Below are positions 56,407 to 63,580 of a stretch of DNA of 64,000 nucleotides, one piece after another. Every line of letters starts with the position of its first letter. The stretch's first letter is position 1. A program made the translations under genes and the position numbers. Origin of the DNA: Erwinia sp. E_sp_B01_1 (lineage in GTDB: Bacteria > Pseudomonadota > Gammaproteobacteria > Enterobacterales > Enterobacteriaceae); NCBI RefSeq assembly GCF_036865545.1, contig NZ_CP142208.1:1488001-1552000 (forward strand), given 5' to 3'. A model generated the notes under the pieces. It saw only the letters and a list, made by a program, of their open reading frames with translations. It had not been told where the DNA came from and did not search any database.

Positions 56407-56422
56407 TGGCATAAAAATTGCT
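56407..56422 (+). promoter_or_regulatory. Sigma54 (-24/-12) promoter of the transporter operon
   Basis: TGGCAT-AAAAA-TTGCT, with GG and GC separated by exactly 10 bases; consensus TGGCAC-N5-TTGCW, one mismatch. Predicted start near 56434. Suggests nitrogen control (NtrC) or another enhancer-binding activator; no clear NtrC sites seen. Distance to the binding-protein ATG is about 200 bp. Confidence 0.65.
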
Positions 56423-56427
56423 CTGGT

Positions 56428-56437
56428 TGTATGTACA
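56428..56437. promoter_or_regulatory. HutC-type operator at the sigma54 start site
   Basis: TGTATGTACA, 9 of 10 to TGTATATACA, lying over the predicted start point of the -24/-12 promoter. Confidence 0.45.
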
Positions 56438-56522
56438 AGACATAACAACCTGTGACACAACTTATTAACATAGAGTGCGTCACAGTTTTATCTCTGAGCA
56501 CGGGAAGAGTGAGCTGTTTGGT

Positions 56523-56532
56523 TGTATATACA
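56523..56532. promoter_or_regulatory. HutC-type operator in the transporter leader
   Basis: Perfect TGTATATACA (flanked TTG...CATG) about 100 bp before the binding-protein start. The 853 bp between hutG and this gene hold repeats and regulatory sites only. Confidence 0.6.
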
Positions 56533-56632
56533 TGACATGGCTACTCAGCATCTCTTCTCTTTTAACAGACATTCACCGGTTTCGGGCGGGCGCATTGCCC
56601 TCGTCCGGCCATCATTTCTCCAGGAGCGCTTG

Positions 56633-57490
56633 ATGAAACATCTGTCAGTCCGTCGGGTAGTGCTTACCTCTATTGTTACTTCCGCCCTGCTTTGCGCATT
56701 ACCTTCACAGGCTAAAGAGTGGAAATCGATCACCATTGCCACCGAGGGAAGCTATGAACCCTGGAACCTGACCTTACCCGGCGGCAAGCTCAGCGGTTTT
56801 GAACCGGAACTGATGGCAGATTTATGCCAGCGAATGAAAATCAGCTGCAAGCTGGTGGTGCAGAACTGGGACGGGATGATCGCCGGAATGCAGGCTGGTA
56901 AATACGATGTGATCATGGACGCGATAGTGATCACGCCTGACCGCCGGAAGGTCATTGATTTTACCCTGCCCTATGCCTCCACCCCGGCCAGTTTTATTAC
57001 TACCAAAAGCGGTGGCGTGCTGCCTGCGGGCAGCGGCCCGGAAAAGATCGTCAAACTGCATGACGATCCTAAAGAGATTGAACCGGCAATTGCCAGTCTG
57101 AAAGCGGCGCTCAAGGGTAAAACCATCGGCATCGCCTCGGGCACTGTCTATACGCCTTTCATCGATAAATACTTCAGGGATGTAGCCACCGTGCGTGAAT
57201 ACAACGCCTCGGCGGATGCGATTCTGGATCTCCAGGCTGAGCGAATCGATGCCGTTTTTGATGACGTGACCTTTGCTAACTCGGTGCTGAGTAAGCCTGA
57301 AAACAAAGATTTGCAACTGGCTGGCACCCAGCTTGGCGGGCCGGTTTGGGGCGAGGGCGAAGCCTTGGGCATCCGCAAATCCGATGGCGATCTCAAAGCG
57401 AAACTGGATGAAGCGATCAAAGCCGCGCTGGCCGATGGCACGGTGAAAAAGCTCAGCGAAAAGTGGTTCAAAACTGACGTGACGCCTTAA
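56633..57490 (+). CDS. Periplasmic binding protein, polar amino-acid ABC transporter
   Basis: 285 residues from the ATG with AGGAGCG upstream; 37 earlier in-frame codons begin inside the operator and are rejected. Signal peptide about 1-24 (PSQA-K). SBP family 3: ITIATEGSYEPWNLTLPGGKLSGFEPELMADLC, GMIAGMQAGKYDVIMDAIVITPDRRKVIDFTLPY, GIASGTVYTPFI, LKAKLDEAIKAALADGTVKKLSEKWF. Closest in character to the HisJ/ArgT/octopine group, so histidine, urocanate or another cationic/imidazole compound are candidates. First gene of a five-gene operon ending in the HutH-like gene. Confidence 0.92.
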   Translation: MKHLSVRRVVLTSIVTSALLCALPSQAKEWKSITIATEGSYEPWNLTLPGGKLSGFEPELMADLCQRMKISCKLVVQNWDGMIAGMQAGKYDVIMDAIVITPDRRKVIDFTLPYASTPASFITTKSGGVLPAGSGPEKIVKLHDDPKEIEPAIASLKAALKGKTIGIASGTVYTPFIDKYFRDVATVREYNASADAILDLQAERIDAVFDDVTFANSVLSKPENKDLQLAGTQLGGPVWGEGEALGIRKSDGDLKAKLDEAIKAALADGTVKKLSEKWFKTDVTP

Positions 57491-57504
57491 GCGGGGAGTG
57501 AACA

Positions 57505-58221
57505 ATGGCCATTCTCGGATTTGGTGAAAATGGCTGGGGATCCTTAATCCTCAGCGCGGCGCTGACCACATTGCTGCTCTCGCTGGTGGCGATGATGGTA
57601 GGAGCGGTGGTGGGCAGTGGAGTGGCTGCCGCCAAGCTCTCTCCCCGTCGTCCGGTGCGCTGGCTGGGTGATGGCTATTCAGTGATATTTCGCGGCATAC
57701 CGGAACTGTTGATTATCTATCTGTTTTATTTCGGCGGTTCCGGGCTGATTACGCAGATTGGCCAGCTTTTTGGGGCGGATGGCTTTATAGAGGTGCCGCC
57801 TTTCTTGATTGGTGCGCTGGCGATAGGGCTGATTTCTGCCTCCTATCAGGGAGAGGTTTTCCGTGCGGGCAGGCTGGCGCTGAACGCTGGTGAGGTCGAA
57901 GCGGCGCAGGCTATCGGCATGCCGAAGTGGCGTATTTTGCAGCGCATTATTCTGCCTCAGGTGGTGCGCTATGCCTTGCCGGGGCTGTCGAATGTCTGGC
58001 AGATGAGCCTGAAAGATTCCGCGTTAATCTCGGTCACCGGGATTGTGGAATTGATGCGGGCCAGCCAGGTTGCGGCAGGCTCGACGCGCCAGTATTTCAC
58101 CTTCTATCTGATTGGGGGCATCTGCTATCTGGTGTTGACCCTGCTCTCGAACACGGCATTTAAAAAGGCAGAACAACGCCTTGGCCGCGCCCATCAAAGC
58201 CGCACTGCGGCCCACAGTTAA
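57505..58221 (+). CDS. ABC transporter permease (HisQ-like)
   Basis: 238 residues, five TM helices. His/Glu/Gln/Arg/opine-type permease signature with the EAA loop AGEVEAAQAIGMPKWRILQRIILPQVVRYALPGLSNVW and conserved FRGIPELLIIYLFYFG. Starts 14 bp after the binding-protein stop. It forms a heterodimer with the next permease in the inner membrane. The C-terminus is basic (KKAEQRLGRAHQSR). Confidence 0.93.
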   Translation: MAILGFGENGWGSLILSAALTTLLLSLVAMMVGAVVGSGVAAAKLSPRRPVRWLGDGYSVIFRGIPELLIIYLFYFGGSGLITQIGQLFGADGFIEVPPFLIGALAIGLISASYQGEVFRAGRLALNAGEVEAAQAIGMPKWRILQRIILPQVVRYALPGLSNVWQMSLKDSALISVTGIVELMRASQVAAGSTRQYFTFYLIGGICYLVLTLLSNTAFKKAEQRLGRAHQSRTAAHS

Positions 58222-58232
58222 CAGGCGGTCAG

Positions 58233-58976
58233 ATGATTGATTTTCCTTTCCTGACGGAAACCTTCCTCAAGCTGGCGGCGGCGTTGCCGACTACGCTGGG
58301 GCTGTTTTTCTCCTCCTTTGTGCTGGGCGGGCTGCTGGCGCTGGTTATCCTCGCCTTGAGAATGAGCCGTAATCGCCTGCTGAGTGGTTTTGCACGGCTC
58401 TATATTCTGGTTTTTCGCGGCTCACCGCTGATGATCCAGCTGTTCCTGATCTATTACGGGCTGGGGCAGTTTGAAGTGATCCGTCACAGCTTTGTCTGGC
58501 CGGTGCTGCGCGAGCCGTTTTTCTGCGCGGTGGTGGCGCTGGCCTTGTGTACTGCTTCCTACACAGCAGAGATTTTTCGCGGCGGGTTGCTGGCAATCCC
58601 TTCGGGCCAGATTGAAGCGGGAATGGCCTGTGGCATGTCCCGCTGGCTGCTGCTGCGCCGCATTATCGCGCCAGTGATGTTGCGTTATGCGTTGCCTGCT
58701 TATTCTACCGAGGCGATCCTGCTGGTGAAATCCACCGCCCTCGCCAGTCTGGTTACCGTCTGGGATGTGACCGGAGTAGCTCAGCAAATTATCCAGCGTA
58801 CCTACAGGACGATGGAAGTTTTCGTCTGTGCCGCGCTGATCTACCTGATCCTCAATTTCATTATCGTCCAGATCTACGCCTGGACTGAGCGCAGGCTTTC
58901 ACCTCGTCTGCGCCCGGTGGAGGCCGATTTGCCTCTGCCCGTTCCCCCTGTGATTGCCGGAGATAAACATGAATAA
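58233..58976 (+). CDS. ABC transporter permease (HisM-like)
   Basis: 247 residues, five TM helices; [20 protein letters not shown] and the EAA loop [55 protein letters not shown]. Second membrane subunit of the polar amino-acid importer. Starts 11 bp after the first permease and its last 8 bp overlap the ATPase gene, so the genes are translationally linked. Confidence 0.93.
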   Translation: MIDFPFLTETFLKLAAALPTTLGLFFSSFVLGGLLALVILALRMSRNRLLSGFARLYILVFRGSPLMIQLFLIYYGLGQFEVIRHSFVWPVLREPFFCAVVALALCTASYTAEIFRGGLLAIPSGQIEAGMACGMSRWLLLRRIIAPVMLRYALPAYSTEAILLVKSTALASLVTVWDVTGVAQQIIQRTYRTMEVFVCAALIYLILNFIIVQIYAWTERRLSPRLRPVEADLPLPVPPVIAGDKHE

Positions 58977-59745
58977 CCCCGTCACCTTGTCGATGAGCGA
59001 GATCCGCAAGTCCTTCGGCTCGCTGGAGGTGCTGAAAGGCATCTCGCTGGAAGCCAGAAAGGGCGATGTTATTTCGATTCTCGGGGCCAGCGGCTCCGGA
59101 AAAAGTACCTTTCTGCGCTGTATTAATCTGCTGGAGATGCCAGATTCCGGCGTGGTGAGCGTGGCGGGTGAAACCATTGAGATGAAACGCCATGCGCGCG
59201 GTCATCAGATGGCCGCCAGTCACCGGCAGGTGGAGACGCTTCGCTCACGACTGGGGATGGTCTTCCAGAGTTTTAATCTGTGGTCGCATATGACCGTGTT
59301 GCAGAACGTGATTGAAGGGCCGTTGTACGTGCTGAAGCGAAATCGCAAAGAGTGCGTTGAACAGGCCGAGAAGATCCTCGATCGTGTGGGTTTACTGAAT
59401 CGCAAAGAGTTTTACCCGTCACAGCTTTCCGGTGGTCAGCAGCAACGGGTAGCCATTGCACGTGCGCTGGCGATGGAGCCGGAAGTGATGCTGTTTGATG
59501 AACCCACTTCAGCGCTGGATCCGGAGCTGGTGGGCGATGTGCTGAAAGTGATGCGCAGCCTGGCTGATGAGGGACGTACCATGCTGGTGGTCACTCATGA
59601 GATGGGTTTTGCCCGTAACGTTTCTAACCGGGTGGTGTTTATGCATCAGGGAACCATCGACTGTGAAGGGGAGCCGGAAGCGATGTTTGGCGATCGGGGC
59701 TCACCGCGTTTTCAGCAGTTTATTTCCAGTCACCGGGCGGGTTGA
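58969..59745 (+). CDS. ABC transporter ATP-binding protein (HisP-like)
   Basis: 258 residues from the ATG with GGAG upstream, starting inside the end of the preceding permease gene. Walker [11 protein letters not shown]-loop [19 protein letters not shown], signature [15 protein letters not shown], Walker [15 protein letters not shown], switch His in VVTHEMGF. The insertion [21 protein letters not shown] between Walker A and the Q-loop is usual for HisP/octopine-type ATPases. The HutH-like gene begins 1 bp after its stop. Confidence 0.95.
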   Translation: MNNPVTLSMSEIRKSFGSLEVLKGISLEARKGDVISILGASGSGKSTFLRCINLLEMPDSGVVSVAGETIEMKRHARGHQMAASHRQVETLRSRLGMVFQSFNLWSHMTVLQNVIEGPLYVLKRNRKECVEQAEKILDRVGLLNRKEFYPSQLSGGQQQRVAIARALAMEPEVMLFDEPTSALDPELVGDVLKVMRSLADEGRTMLVVTHEMGFARNVSNRVVFMHQGTIDCEGEPEAMFGDRGSPRFQQFISSHRAG

Positions 59746-59746
59746 G

Positions 59747-61249
59747 ATGAGCATGACAGAACTGGTGACCTGGGGCGATTCGCGTTTGCACTGGCAGGAT
59801 GTGGTCCACGTGGCGAAGTCATCGGCCAGGCTACAGTTGAGCCTGGCCGCCTGGCAGCGTATTCATACCGCCAGGGAGATTGTTGGCCTGATCGTCAGCG
59901 AAAAGCAGGTAGCTTACGGCATTAATACCGGACTGGGTGCGCTGTGCAATATCACTCTGGAAGAGGATCAGCTCAGTTTACTTTCACGCAATACTTTGTT
60001 GAGCCATGCCTGTGGCGTGGGGCCAAAGCTCACTGACGTTCAGGCCAGAGCGATTATCTGTGCGGCGGTAGCCAATTACAGTCAGGGGAAATCCGGCATT
60101 TCCCCTGGGGTGGTACAGGGATTGATCGCGCTGTTGAATTGCGGCATTACTCCGCAGATCCCTTCGCAGGGATCCGTGGGCTACCTGACCCATATGGCGC
60201 ATGCTGGTCTGGCGCTTATTGGGATTGGCAACGTGAGCTATCGCGGAGAGATTATTCCGGCAGCCGCGGCGCTGGCGGCAGAGGGGTTGCAGTCCTGTAA
60301 GCTGGGGGCAAAAGATGGGTTGAGCCTGGTTAACGGCACGCCGTGTATGACCGGGCTAAGCTGTCTGGCGCTTGAAGGGGCCAGTCGTTTGCTGGCCTGG
60401 GCAGACGTCACCGGTGCGATGAGTTTTGAAGCCTTACGCGGCCAGCAGGAAGCCTTTGATGCTGAAATCCTCGCCCTTAAGGGCAGCATGAATGTGCAGA
60501 TTGTCGGAGAGAGGTTGCGGCAGCTGATTGCGGGCAGCCAGATAGTAGAGGAGAGCAAAGGGATCAGAACGCAGGATGCGCTGAGTTTGCGTTCGATGCC
60601 GCAGATTCATGGTGCCTGTCGCGATCAGTTTGACTATGCCGCCCGGCAGATTGAGACGGAGCTGAATGCTGCCACGGATAATCCGCTGGTGTTAGGCACC
60701 CCGGAAAGCTGGCGGGTGGTTTCTCAGGCTAATCCTCACGGCGAGTCTGTGGCGATGGCGGCGGATGCATTAGCGATTGCTCTGGCGGAGTTAGGCAGCG
60801 TAGCGGAGCGAAGGCTTGATCGGTTGATTAATCCCCTGGTGAGTGGGCTGCCCCCCTTTCTGGTGGCCGAGCCGGGTGTCAATTCCGGCATGATGATTGC
60901 TCAGTATGTGGCCGCGTCGTTGTGCGGTGAGAACCGGCAGCTTGCACAACCGGCAGTGCTGGATAATTTCGTGACTTCTGGTTTGCAGGAAGATCATCTC
61001 AGCATGGGGACCAGCGCGGCACTGAAATTGCTGAAGCTGGCGGAGAATACCGTTCAGATTCTGGCGATCGAATATCTGCTTGCCGCGCAGGCGCTGGATT
61101 TCCATGATGCCGCCAGAGCAGGCGAGGGGACAAAGCGCGCCTGCAAGCTGTTACGGCATGAGGTGGCAACCTGGACAGAAGACCGGTGGTTAGCCCCAGA
61201 GATTGAGAAAGCCGCCGCGCTGATTCGGTCTGTGCATATTGCGGTGTGA
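59747..61249 (+). CDS. HutH-family protein lacking the MIO triad (histidine ammonia-lyase paralogue)
   Basis: 500 residues, aromatic-amino-acid-lyase fold over its full length. At the cofactor site it reads GSVG(142-145)-YLTHMAH where true HutH has [14 protein letters not shown]: the Ala-Ser-Gly that cyclises to MIO is exactly deleted. It also has QDALSLRS for QDPYSIRC (loss of the catalytic Tyr) and ANPHGES for GNFHAEP (loss of Phe). Kept: Tyr in YGINTGLG, His in SHACGVG, Asn in LVNGTP, Glu in LQEDHLSM. It is therefore unlikely to deaminate histidine by the MIO mechanism. Encoded directly behind an amino-acid ABC transporter under HutC-like and sigma54 sites. Start ATG at 59747 or 59753. Confidence 0.9.
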   Translation: MSMTELVTWGDSRLHWQDVVHVAKSSARLQLSLAAWQRIHTAREIVGLIVSEKQVAYGINTGLGALCNITLEEDQLSLLSRNTLLSHACGVGPKLTDVQARAIICAAVANYSQGKSGISPGVVQGLIALLNCGITPQIPSQGSVGYLTHMAHAGLALIGIGNVSYRGEIIPAAAALAAEGLQSCKLGAKDGLSLVNGTPCMTGLSCLALEGASRLLAWADVTGAMSFEALRGQQEAFDAEILALKGSMNVQIVGERLRQLIAGSQIVEESKGIRTQDALSLRSMPQIHGACRDQFDYAARQIETELNAATDNPLVLGTPESWRVVSQANPHGESVAMAADALAIALAELGSVAERRLDRLINPLVSGLPPFLVAEPGVNSGMMIAQYVAASLCGENRQLAQPAVLDNFVTSGLQEDHLSMGTSAALKLLKLAENTVQILAIEYLLAAQALDFHDAARAGEGTKRACKLLRHEVATWTEDRWLAPEIEKAAALIRSVHIAV

Positions 61250-61255
61250 AAGGGG

Positions 61256-61364
61256 TGTTGCCTGGTCAGGGAGCTTGCTAAGTTGCCTGCTTTTTCGATG
61301 CCTGGTCAGGGAGAGTGGATTGGTGCAGCTCACTAAGTTGTCTGCATGTTCCAGTGCCTGGTCA
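61256..61364 (+). repeat. Degenerate 56-bp direct-repeat units
   Basis: Two units like those at 55.8 kb: a degenerate one (TTGCCTGGTCAGGGAGCTTGC onward, shortened) and a good one starting at 61320 (TTGGTGCAGCTCACTAAGTT) and ending GTGCCTGGTCAGGG. They directly follow the HutH-like gene. Confidence 0.75.
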
Positions 61365-61518
61365 GGGAGAGTGGGCTGAACACAAAGACGCAAAAAGCGT
61401 CGTCCCTGACAGCTCGGCTCGCCACGTCCATGTGGCGAGACGCTTTGCTTATCAGCCCACTCTCCCTTCCCGTTAGCTTCAGTTTTGTCTGCCAGGGTGG
61501 GGATACACAGGTCAAAAC
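61365..61518. repeat. Palindromic repeat element, copy B
   Basis: Perfect terminal inverted repeats GGGAGAGTGGGCTGA (61365-61379) and TCAGCCCACTCTCCC (61452-61466), inner stems AAAGCGTC (61394-61401) with GACGCTTT (61439-61446) and CTCGCCAC (61418-61425) with GTGGCGAG (61432-61439). Identical to copy A over 118 bp. Confidence 0.88.
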
Positions 61519-61564
61519 AAACTGAGTTTGTGCCGGGAATGCAATGAAGTCATCATCGATACAA

Positions 61565-61638
61565 CTGCTTATCAGCCCACTCTCCCTTCCCGTTAGCTTC
61601 AGTTTTTTCTGCAGGGATGGGGATGCCCAGGTCAAAAC
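61565..61638 (+). repeat. Partial third copy: right arm of the palindromic element
   Basis: TGCTTATCAGCCCACTCTCC and the following ~55 bp (to CCCAGGTCAAAAC) repeat the right arm and flank of copies A and B, without the left arm. Confidence 0.8.
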
Positions 61639-61697
61639 TCGTACGAAACTGGCTTGTGTATCCACCTGACTGCCCAACCGCACTGAAGTTTTTGGGT

Positions 61698-61806
61698 GGC
61701 GCCCCGGAGCTCGTTAGCCGAGTGTCTACCGCATGGATGCGGCAGCCAAGCCTACATGGATGTATTTACGGCGTCTCGGATAACGAGCTCCGGGGGGACG
61801 CCTTTT
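61698..61806. repeat. Second type of palindromic intergenic element
   Basis: Outer arms GGCGCCCCGGAGCTCGTTA-CCGAG (61698-61722) and CTCGG-TAACGAGCTCCGG-GG-CGCC (61775-61802) pair imperfectly over ~23 bp. Inside are two small hairpins sharing the loop TGGA: CCGCA-TGGA-TGCGG and TACA-TGGA-TGTA. A TTTT follows, so it may also terminate transcription. No gene lies in 61250-61849. Confidence 0.75.
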
Positions 61807-61849
61807 CGCCGCAGCCTGTTTTGAACTTAATCCTTTAGTCCTTTAATTG

Positions 61850-62479
61850 CTACTTCCGGGCATCAGGCCGCACAAGGTCGAATCGTGAAGCTTCTTCAAT
61901 GGCGTAATAAGCACTGGGGCCGCCCGCGCGCAGGATTGGGTTGGCTTTTGCGGTCTGGTAAATGCCCTCTTCCAGCAACGCAGGATCTATATGAATAGCT
62001 ACCACTTCGCCGAACACCATCCATTGTTCCAGCTTCTCGCCGCCGGTGCCTTCCAGCTGTAACACCTGAGTCAGTTTGCATTCGAAATTCACCGGGCTTT
62101 CCGCCACCATGCTTACGTTGACCTGCGTGCCTGGCAACGGTGTCAGACCGGCAAGCGCAAACTCATCTTCGCCTCTGGGGACGGAGGCTGAACTCTCATT
62201 CATCGGCACGGCCAGTTCGCGGGTGGCAAGATTCCAGACGAATTCACCGGTCTCGACAATATTGGCCACGCTGTCTTTCCAGCCCTGGCTCGAAAAACCA
62301 ATGATCGGGGGCTTGTAATTGAAGCAGTTAAAAAAACTGTAAGGGGCGAGATTGCGCTCGCCTTTGGCACTCTGCGAGCTGATCCAGCCAATCGGACGCG
62401 GCCCGATAATAGCGTTAAGCGGATCGTGGGGTAAACCATGGCCAAGACGGGGTTGATAGGAGTAACGGGAGTGGGTCAT
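61850..62479 (-). CDS. Flavin reductase-like domain protein
   Basis: 209 residues from the ATG with AAAGG upstream; the frame is open for 182 more codons but that part lies antisense to rlmF and is rejected. FMN-binding split-barrel of the flavin-reductase / DIM6-NTAB family: RPIGWISSQSAKGERNLAPYSFFN, PPIIGFSSQGWKDSVANIVETGEFVWNL, WMVFGEVVAIHIDPALLEEG. It probably binds FMN and acts as a reductase or flavin-dependent partner; no partner oxygenase is adjacent. Divergent from rlmF. Confidence 0.88.
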   Translation of the reverse strand: MTHSRYSYQPRLGHGLPHDPLNAIIGPRPIGWISSQSAKGERNLAPYSFFNCFNYKPPIIGFSSQGWKDSVANIVETGEFVWNLATRELAVPMNESSASVPRGEDEFALAGLTPLPGTQVNVSMVAESPVNFECKLTQVLQLEGTGGEKLEQWMVFGEVVAIHIDPALLEEGIYQTAKANPILRAGGPSAYYAIEEASRFDLVRPDARK

Positions 62480-62647
62480 CAGAACGCCTTTGTCCTTATC
62501 ATTCAGGAAGTGTCTTACCCGCAATAAGCCGCAGGTAAAGCGGGATTCAATCATAGTAGCTGAAGAGAGTGTGGAAAAAAGCCGGGAATTGTTTACGATC
62601 TTTACCGTAGCAGGTATCTTACGCGCCTTAAGTCCAGAGAGCCGCCC

Positions 62648-63580
62648 ATGAAAACTACCGTCGAAAAAACTCAACTTCATCCCCGTAACCGTCATCGTGA
62701 ACAGTATGATTTCCCCACGCTGATCGAGAGCTATCCGCCACTGAAAGAATTTGTGGCCGTCAACAAGCATGGCGATGAGTCGGTGGATTTTGCCAATCCG
62801 GCGGCTGTCCGGTCGCTGAACCAGGCACTGCTGAAACACTTCTACCAGATTGAAGGCTGGTCTATCCCTGAAGGTTTCCTGTGCCCGCCGGTCCCCGGTC
62901 GCGCTGATTATGTACACCATCTGGCCGATCTGCTGGCTGAAGATAACCGTCGTATTCCGCCGCGTAACCTTACCGTGCTGGATATTGGCTGTGGTGCTAA
63001 CTGCATCTATCCGCTGATTGGCCACCGTGAATATGACTGGCGTTTCACCGGCAGCGAAGTCAATGAAGAAGCGATGAAAGCGGCTAACGCTATCCTTGCA
63101 GCAAATCCTGGCCTGAATCGTGGCGTGCGTTTACGCCGTCAGAAAGACAGTAAAGCTATCTTCACCGGCATCATTCACAAGAGCGATTTTTATCACGCCG
63201 TGATGTGCAATCCTCCCTTCCATGCTTCCGCCAGCGATGCTCAGCAGGGCAGCCAGCGCAAAGTGCGTAACCTGGGCCTGGCGAAAGACTCCCCGCTGAA
63301 CTTTGGGGGACAGCAGGATGAGCTGTGGTGTGAAGGCGGCGAAAAAGGCTTTATTGGCCGCATGATTGAAGAGAGCGTTAACTTCTCACGTCAGTGCGTC
63401 TGGTTCACCTCGCTGGTTTCCCGCAAGGAAAACCTGCCTGACATCTGGCGTGCGCTGGAAGCGGCAGAAGTGACCGCTTACCGCACCATTGAGATGGCCC
63501 AGGGACAAAAGCAGAGCCGTATTATCGCCTGGACCTTTATGGAAAAACCGGTGCGTGAACGTCAGATGAGCCGCATTTAA
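62648..63580 (+). CDS. rlmF: 23S rRNA (adenine-1618-N6)-methyltransferase RlmF
   Basis: 310 residues (E. coli 308). SAM-dependent methyltransferase modifying A1618 of 23S rRNA. N-terminal LHPRNRH and [46 protein letters not shown] motif [16 protein letters not shown], catalytic NPPF and [23 protein letters not shown] are all present. The E. coli neighbour ybiO follows convergently, as in E. coli. The two stops overlap by 4 bp. Confidence 0.96.
   Translation: MKTTVEKTQLHPRNRHREQYDFPTLIESYPPLKEFVAVNKHGDESVDFANPAAVRSLNQALLKHFYQIEGWSIPEGFLCPPVPGRADYVHHLADLLAEDNRRIPPRNLTVLDIGCGANCIYPLIGHREYDWRFTGSEVNEEAMKAANAILAANPGLNRGVRLRRQKDSKAIFTGIIHKSDFYHAVMCNPPFHASASDAQQGSQRKVRNLGLAKDSPLNFGGQQDELWCEGGEKGFIGRMIEESVNFSRQCVWFTSLVSRKENLPDIWRALEAAEVTAYRTIEMAQGQKQSRIIAWTFMEKPVRERQMSRI

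Noticed and set aside
59567..59746. N-terminal extension of the HutH-like protein by 60 codons
   Set aside because: It lies in another frame of the ABC ATPase gene, which is clearly coding; the ATG at 59747 immediately follows the ATPase stop.
62480..63025. N-terminal extension of the flavin-reductase frame by 182 codons
   Set aside because: It runs antisense through rlmF and the divergent promoter region; the ATG at 62479 has a ribosome site and starts the conserved domain.
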